Positions 17,478-25,920 are shown, counted from the first letter of the stretch. The stretch: 64,000 bases of DNA from Clostridium tunisiense TJ (GCF_000300195.1 NZ_AMQH01000002.1:372001-436000); one strand, 5' to 3'. Numbers and translations: made by a program. Notes: generated by a model from the sequence alone, not told the origin.

Positions 17478-18425
17478 CTAAATCAATAAAGGTTCAATGT
17501 TATTTTTTACATAGTAATATTGTTTTAAATTATCGATTTCTGCAAAGATAATATCTGGTATATACTCATAGTGAACCTTGAAGGTTTCCGCCACATCTAG
17601 CAGCATATATTCATAATTAACATAAGGATTTGTACCACTGCCAAACCTAGCTAGCATTTTTTCAAACACAACCTTTGAAATTTTAGTTATACCGATAATT
17701 TCTCCATGAATTTTATTTAATTGATGAATATCCTTGGATATTTTATAAATGTAATCATCTTTAACTTCTACGTAAACTTCATCATCCCTGCTACTTAAGT
17801 TTGTGATTGTTACAGAGTTATTGTAATTATTGCTATATAACACATCTAACAGTCTTTCTTCAAAGACTATATCTCCTTCAAGCAAAATAAAATCTTTATC
17901 AATATAATCCTTTGCCAAGGAAAGTGAGTACATGGTTCCTGTCTTTTCATAACTGTCATTTTCAATAATAATAGTATCTTCTTCTTGAAGTAAAAAATTA
18001 TACTTTTCTTTGTTATAACCACAAATTAAAATAAATTTTTTGATTCCTTTGTTTTTAAGAAGCCTAATAGTTCTTTTTACCAAGGGCTCATTATTTATAT
18101 TAATAAGTCCAACGGATTCTCCAAGCTCTTGTTTTCTACCAGCTAATAGAATTACAGCCAATTCAATTTTTGAATGACTTTTTCCAAGATCAATTTTCCT
18201 ATTCTGATTGCTATTTAGATGTTTCTCTAAATATTTCATACCTACATCACTCAAGTTGTAATTATGCTTATTACCGTTCTTTACTATGGTTATAAGCCCT
18301 TGTTTCGCCAGATCTTTAATAAGATAATTAACCTTTCCCACAGAAATGCCTAGGCTTTGGGCTATAGACTTTTGACTTATGTAATTGTTATTACTAATTA
18401 ACTGCAATATCATACTCTCCATCAT
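17478..18425 (-). CDS. Winged-helix regulator fused to degenerate LicC-like nucleotidyltransferase
   Basis: A 315-aa two-domain protein. Residues 1-70 form a MarR/ArsR-like winged helix (QKSIAQSLGISVGKVNYLIK is the recognition region). From about 85 comes a nucleotidyltransferase fold similar to the gene at 12410: KTGTMYSLSLA matches HGCEYSLALSG, and LLEGDIVFEE matches VTEGDLLM. The N-terminal catalytic loop is degraded, though: AVILLAGRKQELGES lacks GxGxR, and the PK lysine is missing. It may therefore bind a ligand without catalysis and work as a sensor. The gene is divergent from the eight-gene plus-strand operon and upstream of PEP mutase. A good promoter (18469-18497) and a palindrome (18446-18458) suit autoregulation. 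The regulatory role is inferred. Confidence 0.82.
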   Translation of the reverse strand: MMESMILQLISNNNYISQKSIAQSLGISVGKVNYLIKDLAKQGLITIVKNGNKHNYNLSDVGMKYLEKHLNSNQNRKIDLGKSHSKIELAVILLAGRKQELGESVGLININNEPLVKRTIRLLKNKGIKKFILICGYNKEKYNFLLQEEDTIIIENDSYEKTGTMYSLSLAKDYIDKDFILLEGDIVFEERLLDVLYSNNYNNSVTITNLSSRDDEVYVEVKDDYIYKISKDIHQLNKIHGEIIGITKISKVVFEKMLARFGSGTNPYVNYEYMLLDVAETFKVHYEYIPDIIFAEIDNLKQYYYVKNNIEPLLI

Positions 18426-18445
18426 AACCTATACCACCTAATTCG

Positions 18446-18458
18446 TTCAAAATTTGAA
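18446..18458. promoter_or_regulatory. Palindrome just downstream of the regulator's promoter
   Basis: TTCAAA-A-TTTGAA is a perfect 6-bp inverted repeat around one base, placed between the -10 element and the ribosome binding site of the winged-helix gene. Binding there would block transcription, so it is a candidate autoregulatory operator. Confidence 0.45.
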
Positions 18459-18468
18459 TCATATAGTA

Positions 18469-18497
18469 ATTATATCCCAACAATTAAAGAAAATCAA
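18469..18497 (-). promoter_or_regulatory. Sigma-A promoter of the winged-helix fusion gene
   Basis: On the minus strand TTGATT (18492-18497) and TATAAT (18469-18474) are separated by exactly 17 bases. The start codon is about 43 bases further on. Confidence 0.65.
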
Positions 18498-18557
18498 CAT
18501 TGTATTACTTCAACACGTTAACCTCTATAAGCTTCCTTCAAATAGTTTAGTTTAAAG

Positions 18558-18586
18558 CTGAAATTCCTTGAGAATAATGATATAAT
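18558..18586 (+). promoter_or_regulatory. Probable promoter of the eight-gene plus-strand operon
   Basis: TATAAT at 18581-18586 lies 17 bases after CTGAAA (18558-18563), a four-of-six -35 match. The first start codon is at 18617 behind GAGGTGAG. It is back to back with the promoter of the winged-helix gene, about 60 bases apart. Confidence 0.45.
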
Positions 18587-18616
18587 AAAGTGCAAATATT
18601 ATGGACGAGGTGAGCT

Positions 18617-19540
18617 ATGGAAATTTTAGTCGGATATACAGGTTTTGTCGGTTCAAATTTAAATTTGCAACGAAAATTCGATAAGACTTTTAATTCCAAA
18701 AATATTGAGAACGCTTTTGGTACTAATCCTGATTTATGCGTTTATGCAGGTGTTAGGGCGGAAAAATTTTTAGCCAACAAAGATCCTGAAAAAGATTTAG
18801 AAACAATTAAAAATACAATTGAAAACATAAAAAAAATTAATCCTAAGAAGTTGGTGTTAATTTCTACAATCGATGTATATAAAAATCCAGTAAAGGTTAA
18901 TGAGAACTCAGTTATTGATACAGAAAACTTACATGCTTATGGATTAAATCGTTATTATTTAGAAAATTGGGTAGCTGAAAATATAGAAGATTATCACATT
19001 ATAAGACTTCCTGGTTTATTTGGTAAAAACCTTAAAAAGAATTTTATTTATGATTTAATAAACCTTATACCTTCTATGCTAAATGAGGCAAAGTATAAGG
19101 AATTAGCTGAGAAGAGTGAATTAATTTCAAAGCACTATATAAGTCAAGAAAATGGATTCTATAAGTGTGCCTATAAAACTGAGGAAGAGAGACAGTTATT
19201 AAAAGAAGCTTTTGATAACATTGGATTTTCTGCCTTAAACTTTACGGATAGCAGAGGGGTTTTCCAATTCTATAATTTAGCTTATTTATGGAGCCACATA
19301 GAAATTGCAATAAAAAATAATATAAGGCTGTTAAATTTAGCAGTTGAACCGGTTTCAGTATCTGAAATTTATAAAAAAGTTAGGGGTACTGACTTCATCA
19401 ATGAGGTGTCCTCCGTTATTCCTAAGTATGATTTCAACACAATTTACGCTAATAACTTTGGTGGAAAAAATGGGTATATATTTGACAAACAACAATCCAT
19501 AAATGATATATATAACTTTGTTAAGGATGGTATGAATTAA
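18617..19540 (+). CDS. Atypical NAD-dependent epimerase-like SDR
   Basis: A 307-aa extended SDR with a clear cofactor motif (GYTGFVGSNL, residues 7-16) and the usual LVLISTIDVY strand. The catalytic position reads HAYGLNRYYLEN, giving YxxxR instead of YxxxK, so activity may be altered or the protein may be a reductase-like relative. It is first in an eight-gene operon; the next gene begins immediately after its stop. SDRs of this kind act on nucleotide sugars, but no substrate can be named. Confidence 0.75.
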   Translation: MEILVGYTGFVGSNLNLQRKFDKTFNSKNIENAFGTNPDLCVYAGVRAEKFLANKDPEKDLETIKNTIENIKKINPKKLVLISTIDVYKNPVKVNENSVIDTENLHAYGLNRYYLENWVAENIEDYHIIRLPGLFGKNLKKNFIYDLINLIPSMLNEAKYKELAEKSELISKHYISQENGFYKCAYKTEEERQLLKEAFDNIGFSALNFTDSRGVFQFYNLAYLWSHIEIAIKNNIRLLNLAVEPVSVSEIYKKVRGTDFINEVSSVIPKYDFNTIYANNFGGKNGYIFDKQQSINDIYNFVKDGMN

Positions 19541-20317
19541 ATGAACTTATCAATTTCAAATATAGCATGGTCTGGTGAGTACGACACTGAAATGTATGAG
19601 TTTTTAAAGGAACAAGGCTTTACAGGACTTGAAATTGCTCCTACAAGACTTTTTCCTGAGACTCCATATAATAATTTACTCCAAGCAGAAAGCTTTGCGG
19701 CGATGCTGAAAAATAGGTATGGTCTTAGGGTTTCATCGCTACAATCAATATGGTTTGGTAAAAATGAATCTATTTTTGGCACCAACGAGGATAGAGAAAC
19801 ATTAATTGATTATACAAAAAAAGCCATTGAATTTGCAGAGGTAATGGATTGCAAAAATCTGGTTTTTGGCTGTCCTAAAAATAGAAATCTTCCAAACCCT
19901 GAAAGTTTGCCCATTGCAATAGGTTTTTTTAGAGAAATAGGTAACTATGCAAAGGATCATAATACAACAATTGCAATTGAGCCAAACCCTACAATTTACA
20001 ACACAAACTTTATTAATACAACCCAAGAGGCCTTTGAAATTTGCAAACAGATAAATTGTGATAGCATAAAGGTAAACATTGATATGGGTACTATTATACA
20101 AAATGGTGAAGACCTTGAAGTAGTTAGGGAAAATCTAGCTTTAGTAAATCATATACACGTATCAGAGCCATATCTTGAAGTTATTAAGCAAAGAGAGTTA
20201 CATAAAGAATTAAAAACCCTAGATTTTCATAAGTTCATTTCAATAGAAATGAAGAATTTAAACAATATAGAGTTAGTTAAAGAAACAGTTAAGTATATTA
20301 AGGGGGTGATTTCTTGA
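19541..20317 (+). CDS. Xylose-isomerase-like TIM-barrel protein
   Basis: A 258-aa soluble protein of the sugar-phosphate isomerase/epimerase and AP-endonuclease-2 superfamily. It starts with FTGLEIAPTRLFP and carries IAIEPNP (a metal-binding Glu), KVNIDMGT and HIHVSEPYLE at the expected barrel strands. These enzymes use a divalent metal to isomerise sugars or act on hydroxy-aldehydes. The start codon directly follows the SDR stop, and the next gene's TTG overlaps this stop (TTGA), so translation is coupled. The substrate is unknown; the pairing with an SDR suggests a two-step modification of one sugar-like intermediate. Confidence 0.78.
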   Translation: MNLSISNIAWSGEYDTEMYEFLKEQGFTGLEIAPTRLFPETPYNNLLQAESFAAMLKNRYGLRVSSLQSIWFGKNESIFGTNEDRETLIDYTKKAIEFAEVMDCKNLVFGCPKNRNLPNPESLPIAIGFFREIGNYAKDHNTTIAIEPNPTIYNTNFINTTQEAFEICKQINCDSIKVNIDMGTIIQNGEDLEVVRENLALVNHIHVSEPYLEVIKQRELHKELKTLDFHKFISIEMKNLNNIELVKETVKYIKGVIS

Positions 20318-21108
20318 TATTTGAGAATGTACAGGGAGTTCCAAAATTTCAGTGCCAGGAGTATTCACCAAAACATACAAAATATTGTATTCTTATTCCA
20401 ATCATAAATGAGGGTGAGCGTATAAAGAAAGAACTTTTAACTGCTAAATATCATGGAATACATAAACTTTGTGATATTATCCTCTGTGATGGGGGTTCCT
20501 CCGATGGCTGCACCGAACCAGAATTGCTGAAAACCCTTGGTGTAAATACCTTACTAACAAAAAAAGATACAGGCAAGCAAGGCGCTCAGCTTAGAATGGG
20601 GTTTTGGTGGGCCTTACAACGTGGCTATGAAGGCTTTATAACCATTGATGGAAACAACAAGGATAGTATAGAGGATATTCCTAATTTCGTGGAAAAGCTA
20701 GATAAAGGCTACGACTTTGTACAAGGCTCTCGTTTTATTGCTGGTGGAGAAGCTATCAATACACCACTTTCAAGGTACGTTGCAGTTAGACTCATACATG
20801 CACCAATTATTTCACTCACTGCAAAGCAATGGTTCACAGATACTACTAATGCCTATAGGGCTTACTCTAAAAAATATATAACACATCCAGAGGTTAAACC
20901 TTTTAGAGATATTTTTATGACCTATGAGCTTCTTGCATATTTTTCAGTGAGAGCAAACCAGTTAGGGCTTAAAACTTGTGAAGTACCAGTAAAAAGACAA
21001 TATCCAAGAAAAGGAAAGACTCCTACAAAGATAAGTCCAGTTAAAGGTAATTATGAGTTAATTAAGATTTTATTTAAGACTTGGAAAGGTGACTATAAAC
21101 CATTATGA
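20314..21108 (+). CDS. Glycosyltransferase family 2, cytoplasmic
   Basis: A 264-aa GT2 enzyme without membrane helices. After YCILIPIINEGERIKKEL come CDGGSSDGC (nucleotide binding), the metal-binding region FITIDGNNKDS in place of a simple DxD, and FVQGSRFIAGG. The arrangement resembles polyprenyl-phosphate mannosyl- or glucosyltransferases of the DPM1 type. The start is TTG, overlapping the previous stop, with GGGGGTGA as ribosome binding site. The next gene overlaps by ATGA. The donor and acceptor are not evident. Confidence 0.85.
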   Translation: MIFENVQGVPKFQCQEYSPKHTKYCILIPIINEGERIKKELLTAKYHGIHKLCDIILCDGGSSDGCTEPELLKTLGVNTLLTKKDTGKQGAQLRMGFWWALQRGYEGFITIDGNNKDSIEDIPNFVEKLDKGYDFVQGSRFIAGGEAINTPLSRYVAVRLIHAPIISLTAKQWFTDTTNAYRAYSKKYITHPEVKPFRDIFMTYELLAYFSVRANQLGLKTCEVPVKRQYPRKGKTPTKISPVKGNYELIKILFKTWKGDYKPL

Positions 21109-22562
21109 AGATAGAAAGTAGTAAAATAACTAAAAACAATAATAAAATTAATTTTCTTCTCATAACTATCTTAACAGTTTTTCTTTTTATATCCTTTTAC
21201 AAAGGTGTTTATACAAATGCCCTAGCAAATTCCTTTGATAATAACTTTACTAATAGTTTTGAGTCCTTTCAAAAGGATTCAGATAGTATAGTAATTTCCT
21301 CTCTCATTTATAACAAGCAATTTAGAAATAATAATGGAGTTATGACCGTCTTACAAGATGAAGGGATATCTACTAGCAGTATTTTTGAAGGTTATAGAAA
21401 TGATGTGAAGTTTTCTGAAAACAATTTCAAAGAATATACCTCTCAGACTGGGTTGCACACCATGGTCTATACCTTCTTTGATAATGTGCTTCCATTCTCT
21501 AATTCCTTAAAATTAGACTTCTATTATGGTATAAATGCCCTTTTATCATCAATTATATTAGCTATATTTGTTGCATGGATCTCAAAAAAGACAAGTTGGC
21601 TTGTTGGTTTTGGCTTAATACTTTATATTTCAGTTTACGACGTTTGGATTATTCAATTTGCTAAGAGTATTTATTGGGTGATGTGGACATGGTTTCTGCC
21701 CATGATAATTTCAATTTTTCTCCTGGAGAGATACTCAAAGACCAAGGTATATTCCTACACTACTTCCTTTGTTCTAATTTGTGTAGCTATAATTTTAAAG
21801 TGTCTTTGCGGCTTTGAATATATAACAACTATAATGATTTCCTTAACAGTACCATACTTTTTTTATTGGGTAACAATGAAATGGAAGTTAATAGACGCTA
21901 TAAAGAAGTTGCTTGTTGTTTCCTTTGGGGCTTTAAGTGGCTTTATAATATCCTTAGGAATTTATATTATCCAGTATTCTGTACATTATAATTCAATTTC
22001 AAAAGCTATTAAGCAATTATCTATAACTGCTTTTAAGAGAATACCAGGGAATACTGATGTTTTAAACGATATCCTAGCTTCTGGCGTCAGTGCAGATACA
22101 ATAGATATTTACAAAAAAAGCCTAGAGGTTTCTCCAATGAGTGTTGTTTGGACCTATATGACTAAAACCTTTGAACCTATATTTGGACCAATACTTGGTC
22201 CTGTACCTTACGGACATTTTATTTGGTTTATTTTAATAGTTTCAGTGCTTAGCATAGGTCTTCTATGTAGCCGAATTTTATCAAAAAAAGTTAAGCTCAA
22301 TATTATAGGGTTGGTTATTGCTACCTTTGTAGCATTTATTGCGCCAATTTCCTGGTATGCCTTAGCAAAAGGGCATTCCTATATTCATACCCATATAAAT
22401 TTTATTCTATGGGACTTACCATTTTTACTTTTTGGAATATCAATGTCCATCTATGTTCTTAGTATTTTTCTAGTATATATAACAAGGTGGGATAAATTAT
22501 CCACTATACTATTTAAATATAACATAACTAATGATAGTAAAAGGAAAGGTGGTTCTTTATAA
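21105..22562 (+). CDS. Polytopic membrane protein, possible GT-C-type transferase
   Basis: A 485-aa membrane protein with an N-terminal helix (about residues 18-36), an extracytoplasmic loop of about 100 residues, and then some nine to ten further hydrophobic helices. No family was recognised. The layout (helix, large outer loop, many helices) and the neighbours resemble GT-C glycosyltransferases that use polyprenyl-phosphate sugars on the outer face. The operon also has a DPM-like GT2 and a small flippase-like pair. The gene overlaps both neighbours (ATGA before, TAATG after). The function is an inference from context. Confidence 0.55.
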   Translation: MKIESSKITKNNNKINFLLITILTVFLFISFYKGVYTNALANSFDNNFTNSFESFQKDSDSIVISSLIYNKQFRNNNGVMTVLQDEGISTSSIFEGYRNDVKFSENNFKEYTSQTGLHTMVYTFFDNVLPFSNSLKLDFYYGINALLSSIILAIFVAWISKKTSWLVGFGLILYISVYDVWIIQFAKSIYWVMWTWFLPMIISIFLLERYSKTKVYSYTTSFVLICVAIILKCLCGFEYITTIMISLTVPYFFYWVTMKWKLIDAIKKLLVVSFGALSGFIISLGIYIIQYSVHYNSISKAIKQLSITAFKRIPGNTDVLNDILASGVSADTIDIYKKSLEVSPMSVVWTYMTKTFEPIFGPILGPVPYGHFIWFILIVSVLSIGLLCSRILSKKVKLNIIGLVIATFVAFIAPISWYALAKGHSYIHTHINFILWDLPFLLFGISMSIYVLSIFLVYITRWDKLSTILFKYNITNDSKRKGGSL

Positions 22563-23689
22563 TGGCCTACGACAAAATAATAATAGGTGCTGGCTTGTAC
22601 GGCTTATATTCTGCACTCTTTTGTGGAAAGCAAGGGGATGAGGTTCTTGTACTTGAATGTGAAGATGCCCCCTTTAAGCGAGCTACCTACATAAATCAAG
22701 CAAGGGTTCATATGGGATACCATTACCCAAGATCAATTTCTACTGCAATAAAATCAAGAGGTTATTTTCACCGATTTAATAAGGATTATGGCTTTTGCGT
22801 CCATAGCAAATTTGATAAAGTCTATGCAACCAGCAAAAATTTTAGTTGGACAAATGCTGAGCAGTTTAGAAAGTTTTGTAAGGATTCAAATATCCATTGT
22901 GATGATATTGCACCCTCAAAATATTTTAAAGATGGCATGTGTGATGGTGCCTTCTTAACTACAGAATACACTTATGATGCAGAAATCTTGAAAGAATGGC
23001 TACTTAAAGAGCTAGAGAATTATCCTAATATAAAAGTTAGATATTCATCTAATATAGAATCTATAGTAAAAAAGGATAATCTATTTGAAATAATGCTAAA
23101 AACAGGTGAGAAACTAGAGAGCGGCTTTGTTTTAAACTCAACCTATGCAAGCGTGAATCAAATTCATCAATTATTAGGATATGAACCCTTCAAGATCAAA
23201 TATGAGATTTGTGAGATAATACTATGTAAAGTTAATGAGGAGTTAAAGAATACTGGTATAACGGTTATGGATGGTCCATTTTTTTCCATTATGCCCTTTG
23301 GTAAAACTGGTTATCACTCTTTAACCTCCGTTACCTTTACACCTCATATTACCAGTTATGATAGCGTTCCAACTTTTGATTGCCAAAAAAGAAGTGGTGG
23401 CTTTTGCTCACCAGAAAATCTTGGCAACTGTAATGATTGTCCTGCAAAGCCTGAAAGTGCTTGGCCCTACATGTCTAACATTACAAAAAAATATATGAAG
23501 GATAAATTTGAATTTGAATATGTTGGCTCCTTATTTTCTATGAAGCCCATTTTAAAAGCTTCAGAAATCGATGACTCAAGACCAACAGTAATAAAACAGT
23601 ATAGTAGTAATCCAACCTTTATAAGTGTGTTATCAGGAAAGATTAATACAGTATACGATTTGGACGAGGTGTTAAGGAATGGTAAGTAA
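22562..23689 (+). CDS. FAD-dependent oxidoreductase with a four-cysteine insertion
   Basis: A 375-aa protein beginning with the FAD-binding motif IIGAGLYGLYSALF followed by the acidic strand end VLVLECE, as in the DAO (D-amino-acid oxidase-like) superfamily. The sequence YINQARVHMGYHYPRS may line the flavin. Late in the protein a Cys-rich stretch reads C-x7-C-x7-C-x2-C (around SGGFCSPENLGNCNDCP), which might bind zinc or a cluster; this is unusual for a DAO fold. The start overlaps the membrane-protein stop, and the next GT2 overlaps its end by 11 bases. The substrate is unknown; oxidation of an amino or hydroxyl group on a lipid-linked sugar is one possibility. Confidence 0.78.
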   Translation: MAYDKIIIGAGLYGLYSALFCGKQGDEVLVLECEDAPFKRATYINQARVHMGYHYPRSISTAIKSRGYFHRFNKDYGFCVHSKFDKVYATSKNFSWTNAEQFRKFCKDSNIHCDDIAPSKYFKDGMCDGAFLTTEYTYDAEILKEWLLKELENYPNIKVRYSSNIESIVKKDNLFEIMLKTGEKLESGFVLNSTYASVNQIHQLLGYEPFKIKYEICEIILCKVNEELKNTGITVMDGPFFSIMPFGKTGYHSLTSVTFTPHITSYDSVPTFDCQKRSGGFCSPENLGNCNDCPAKPESAWPYMSNITKKYMKDKFEFEYVGSLFSMKPILKASEIDDSRPTVIKQYSSNPTFISVLSGKINTVYDLDEVLRNGK

Positions 23690-24620
23690 TAAAGAGAAAA
23701 ATTTTATTTCAGCGGTTATTTATGTTAATAATAATGAAGACCATATTGGATATTTTCTTGAAAATTTAAACTCTGTTTTAGAAGAAAACTTTGAAAAATA
23801 TGAAATTATCTGTGTGAATGATAGCTCCACAGACAAAAGCATAGAAAAAATAAGAGAATTTGGAGATAAAGTTAAAGGCCCTGTTTTAAGTGTTATAAAC
23901 ATGAGCTTCTATCAAGGAATGGAACTTTCCATGAATGCAGGGGTGGATCTTGCTATTGGAGACTTTGTCTATGAATTTGATTCATTATTCATTGATTATG
24001 ACCTAAATACAATAATAGATTTATATAGAGTTTCCTTAAAGGGTTTCGATATTGTAAGTGCCACCTCAAGCAAGGCTAAGGGAACCTTTTCAGAGCTATT
24101 CTATAAAGTATTTAACTCAACCTCAAATAGTACCTACAACATACAAACTGAAAGTTTTAGGATATTATCAAGACGGGCAATAAATAGAGTACACTCTATG
24201 AGCAAAACTATACCTTATAGAAAAGTTATGTATGCGAACTGTGGCCTAAAGTTTGAAAGACTCGTATACTCACAGATAAGACAAAATAAACCTAAGCATA
24301 CAAAAGAAATAAGGGATAAAAGAAAAGAACTAGCTACCGATAGCTTAATCCTGTTCACAGATATTGCATACAAATTCTCAATAACTATGACCCTTGTGAT
24401 GATGTTTATTGCAATATTAGTTGGTTTTTATACTGTCTTCATCTTCCTCAAAGGAGATCCTGTAGCCGGTTGGACAACTACCATGCTATTCCTGGATTTT
24501 GGCTTCATTGGAATATTTGCTGTTTTAGCAATAATAATAAAGTACCTATCTATTCTGATAAACCTGACCTTTAAAATGCAAAAATATACTATTGAATCTA
24601 TAGAAAAAATAACAAAATAG
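23679..24620 (+). CDS. GT2 with two C-terminal membrane helices, ArnC/GtrB-like
   Basis: A 313-aa glycosyltransferase of the polyprenyl-phosphate type. It shows FISAVIYVNNNEDHI, EIICVNDSSTDKS, and the active-site region GDFVYEFDSLFIDYD. Two hydrophobic helices at about 235-260 and 272-296 match the C-terminal membrane hairpin of ArnC and GtrB. Such enzymes charge undecaprenyl phosphate with a sugar on the inner face. The genes for two small EamA/SMR proteins follow immediately, the usual partners that flip the charged lipid. The sugar is not known. The RNRI-like part is well preserved and no truncation is seen. Confidence 0.82.
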   Translation: MVSNKEKNFISAVIYVNNNEDHIGYFLENLNSVLEENFEKYEIICVNDSSTDKSIEKIREFGDKVKGPVLSVINMSFYQGMELSMNAGVDLAIGDFVYEFDSLFIDYDLNTIIDLYRVSLKGFDIVSATSSKAKGTFSELFYKVFNSTSNSTYNIQTESFRILSRRAINRVHSMSKTIPYRKVMYANCGLKFERLVYSQIRQNKPKHTKEIRDKRKELATDSLILFTDIAYKFSITMTLVMMFIAILVGFYTVFIFLKGDPVAGWTTTMLFLDFGFIGIFAVLAIIIKYLSILINLTFKMQKYTIESIEKITK

Positions 24621-24621
24621 C

Positions 24622-24966
24622 ATGAAGATGGTAGAATCCTTTAAAAAGAATAGAACAGGAATATTGTTAATGCTTATCTCCTCCCTCTGCGTATGCTTTG
24701 GGCAGTTACTTTGGAAACTATCTTCCTCTGGAGGCATGGTAGAATTACTATTGGGTTTTGCTCTTTATGCACTTGGAGCCTTAATAATGATTTTTGCATA
24801 TAGGTTTGGTAGCTTATCGGTGTTACAACCAATGCTGAGTTTGAATTATGTATTCAGTATAATTCTTGCAAATGCTGTTTTAAAAGAACAAATTACACCT
24901 TTAAAGGCAATAGGGGTAATTATTATTATACTAGGAGTCATATTGATTGGTGGTGGTGATGATTAA
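24622..24966 (+). CDS. Small EamA/SMR-type membrane protein, flippase-pair subunit 1
   Basis: A 114-aa protein with four hydrophobic helices and the small-multidrug-resistance layout; SLSVLQPMLSLNYVFS and PLKAIGVIIIILGVILIG are the conserved third and fourth helices. Its size and pairing with an equally small neighbour recall ArnE/ArnF, a heterodimer that flips undecaprenyl-phosphate-aminoarabinose. It starts two bases after the GT2 stop, and the second subunit begins inside its last codons. Role inferred from fold and context. Confidence 0.75.
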   Translation: MKMVESFKKNRTGILLMLISSLCVCFGQLLWKLSSSGGMVELLLGFALYALGALIMIFAYRFGSLSVLQPMLSLNYVFSIILANAVLKEQITPLKAIGVIIIILGVILIGGGDD

Positions 24967-25294
24967 TACTTTGAATCTTATGCTGCTTCTAACAATGACT
25001 ATTCTAGGTGCCTTTGCTGGACTGTTTCTTAAGAAGGCCTCTAGTAGCCCTTTTAAAAGCCTAATTTTAAATATAAACTTATATTTAGGTGGAGGATTAT
25101 ATTTTCTTTCAGCACTTATTAATATATATATCTTAAAATATCTTGATTATAGTGTTGTTTTACCACTAACTTCAATGACTTATATTTGGACTATGCTTAT
25201 ATCCTTCTTTATTCTTCATGAGAAGATAAGTGTAAAGAAAATTATAGGCATAGCACTAATCCTAGTAGGTGCCCTCTGTGTTGCAATAGGATAA
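24959..25294 (+). CDS. Small EamA/SMR-type membrane protein, flippase-pair subunit 2
   Basis: A 111-aa four-helix membrane protein starting at the ATG within GGTGGTGGTGATG; the frame opens at a TTG four codons earlier, which would lack a ribosome binding site. It overlaps the previous gene by 8 bases. The helices LMLLLTMTILGAFAGLFLKK and VLPLTSMTYIWTMLISFFIL fit the same SMR fold as its partner. A duplicated pair beside a GT2 with a membrane hairpin is characteristic of lipid-linked sugar flipping. It is the last gene of the operon, before a strong convergent terminator. Confidence 0.75.
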   Translation: MINTLNLMLLLTMTILGAFAGLFLKKASSSPFKSLILNINLYLGGGLYFLSALINIYILKYLDYSVVLPLTSMTYIWTMLISFFILHEKISVKKIIGIALILVGALCVAIG

Positions 25295-25350
25295 CTTGAA
25301 TAAATAAAAAACTGTGATAAGTTTCTATAATTTTAAAAACTTTACTGATA

Positions 25351-25401
25351 AAGAAAATCCAGTAGTAAGTAGCCGGAACTGCTCTTCTACTGGATTTTCT
25401 T
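25351..25401. terminator. Strong bidirectional terminator
   Basis: A perfect 15-bp stem (AAGAAAATCCAGTAG with CTACTGGATTTTCTT) has a 21-base loop that can itself pair AGTAG with CTGCT. It lies between the end of the plus-strand eight-gene operon and the convergent NUDIX gene. Confidence 0.85.
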
Positions 25402-25431
25402 CTCGCCAAGGAAGGACTGAGCCCTTCCAGC

Positions 25432-25920
25432 TTACATAAACCTCTTACTTCTTAATATGGCTGCAAGAGTGAAGGAATCATTAATTTGCCCTTCTAAAGC
25501 CATTTTATATACTATGTCAAAGTCATATAAAACTATATTCTTAATACCCTCTTCCTCCTGAACCATACTATTTTCAATGATAGTATCTAATCCTAGAAAT
25601 AAGTTTACCTTGCTGTTCATTAAGCCAGAGTCCACATGCATATATCCCAAGGGAATTATATTTTCACTTACACAGGAAATCTCCTCCTGCATTTCACGCT
25701 TAGCATTGTTAATTGGCTCTTCTCCATCCTCTGAAAAGCCTCTTGGTATTTCTAAGGAGTACTGATTAATGGCTCTTCTATAAATATTTAAAAGGATTAC
25801 CTTCTTATCCTTAGTCACAGGTAATATGGCTGCTCCACCTTTTAAATTTTCAATAGAAACTATATTATTGTACAAAAATATCTTAAAATAGTTATTTTCA
25901 AATATTATCTTCTTTTCCAT
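25432..25920 (-). CDS. NUDIX hydrolase
   Basis: A 162-aa protein with a near-complete Nudix box: GFSEDGEE then REMQEEISC fits GX5EX7REUXEEXGU, with Ser in place of the last Gly. The metal-binding REXXEE core is intact. It hydrolyses a nucleoside diphosphate linked to another group. ADP-ribose-pyrophosphatase-type relatives have the same preceding ITRYxIELPxG-like strand (here RAINQYSLEIPRG). It lies 12 bases downstream of the unknown 414-residue gene in the same direction. The specific substrate is not predictable. Confidence 0.88.
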   Translation of the reverse strand: MEKKIIFENNYFKIFLYNNIVSIENLKGGAAILPVTKDKKVILLNIYRRAINQYSLEIPRGFSEDGEEPINNAKREMQEEISCVSENIIPLGYMHVDSGLMNSKVNLFLGLDTIIENSMVQEEEGIKNIVLYDFDIVYKMALEGQINDSFTLAAILRSKRFM

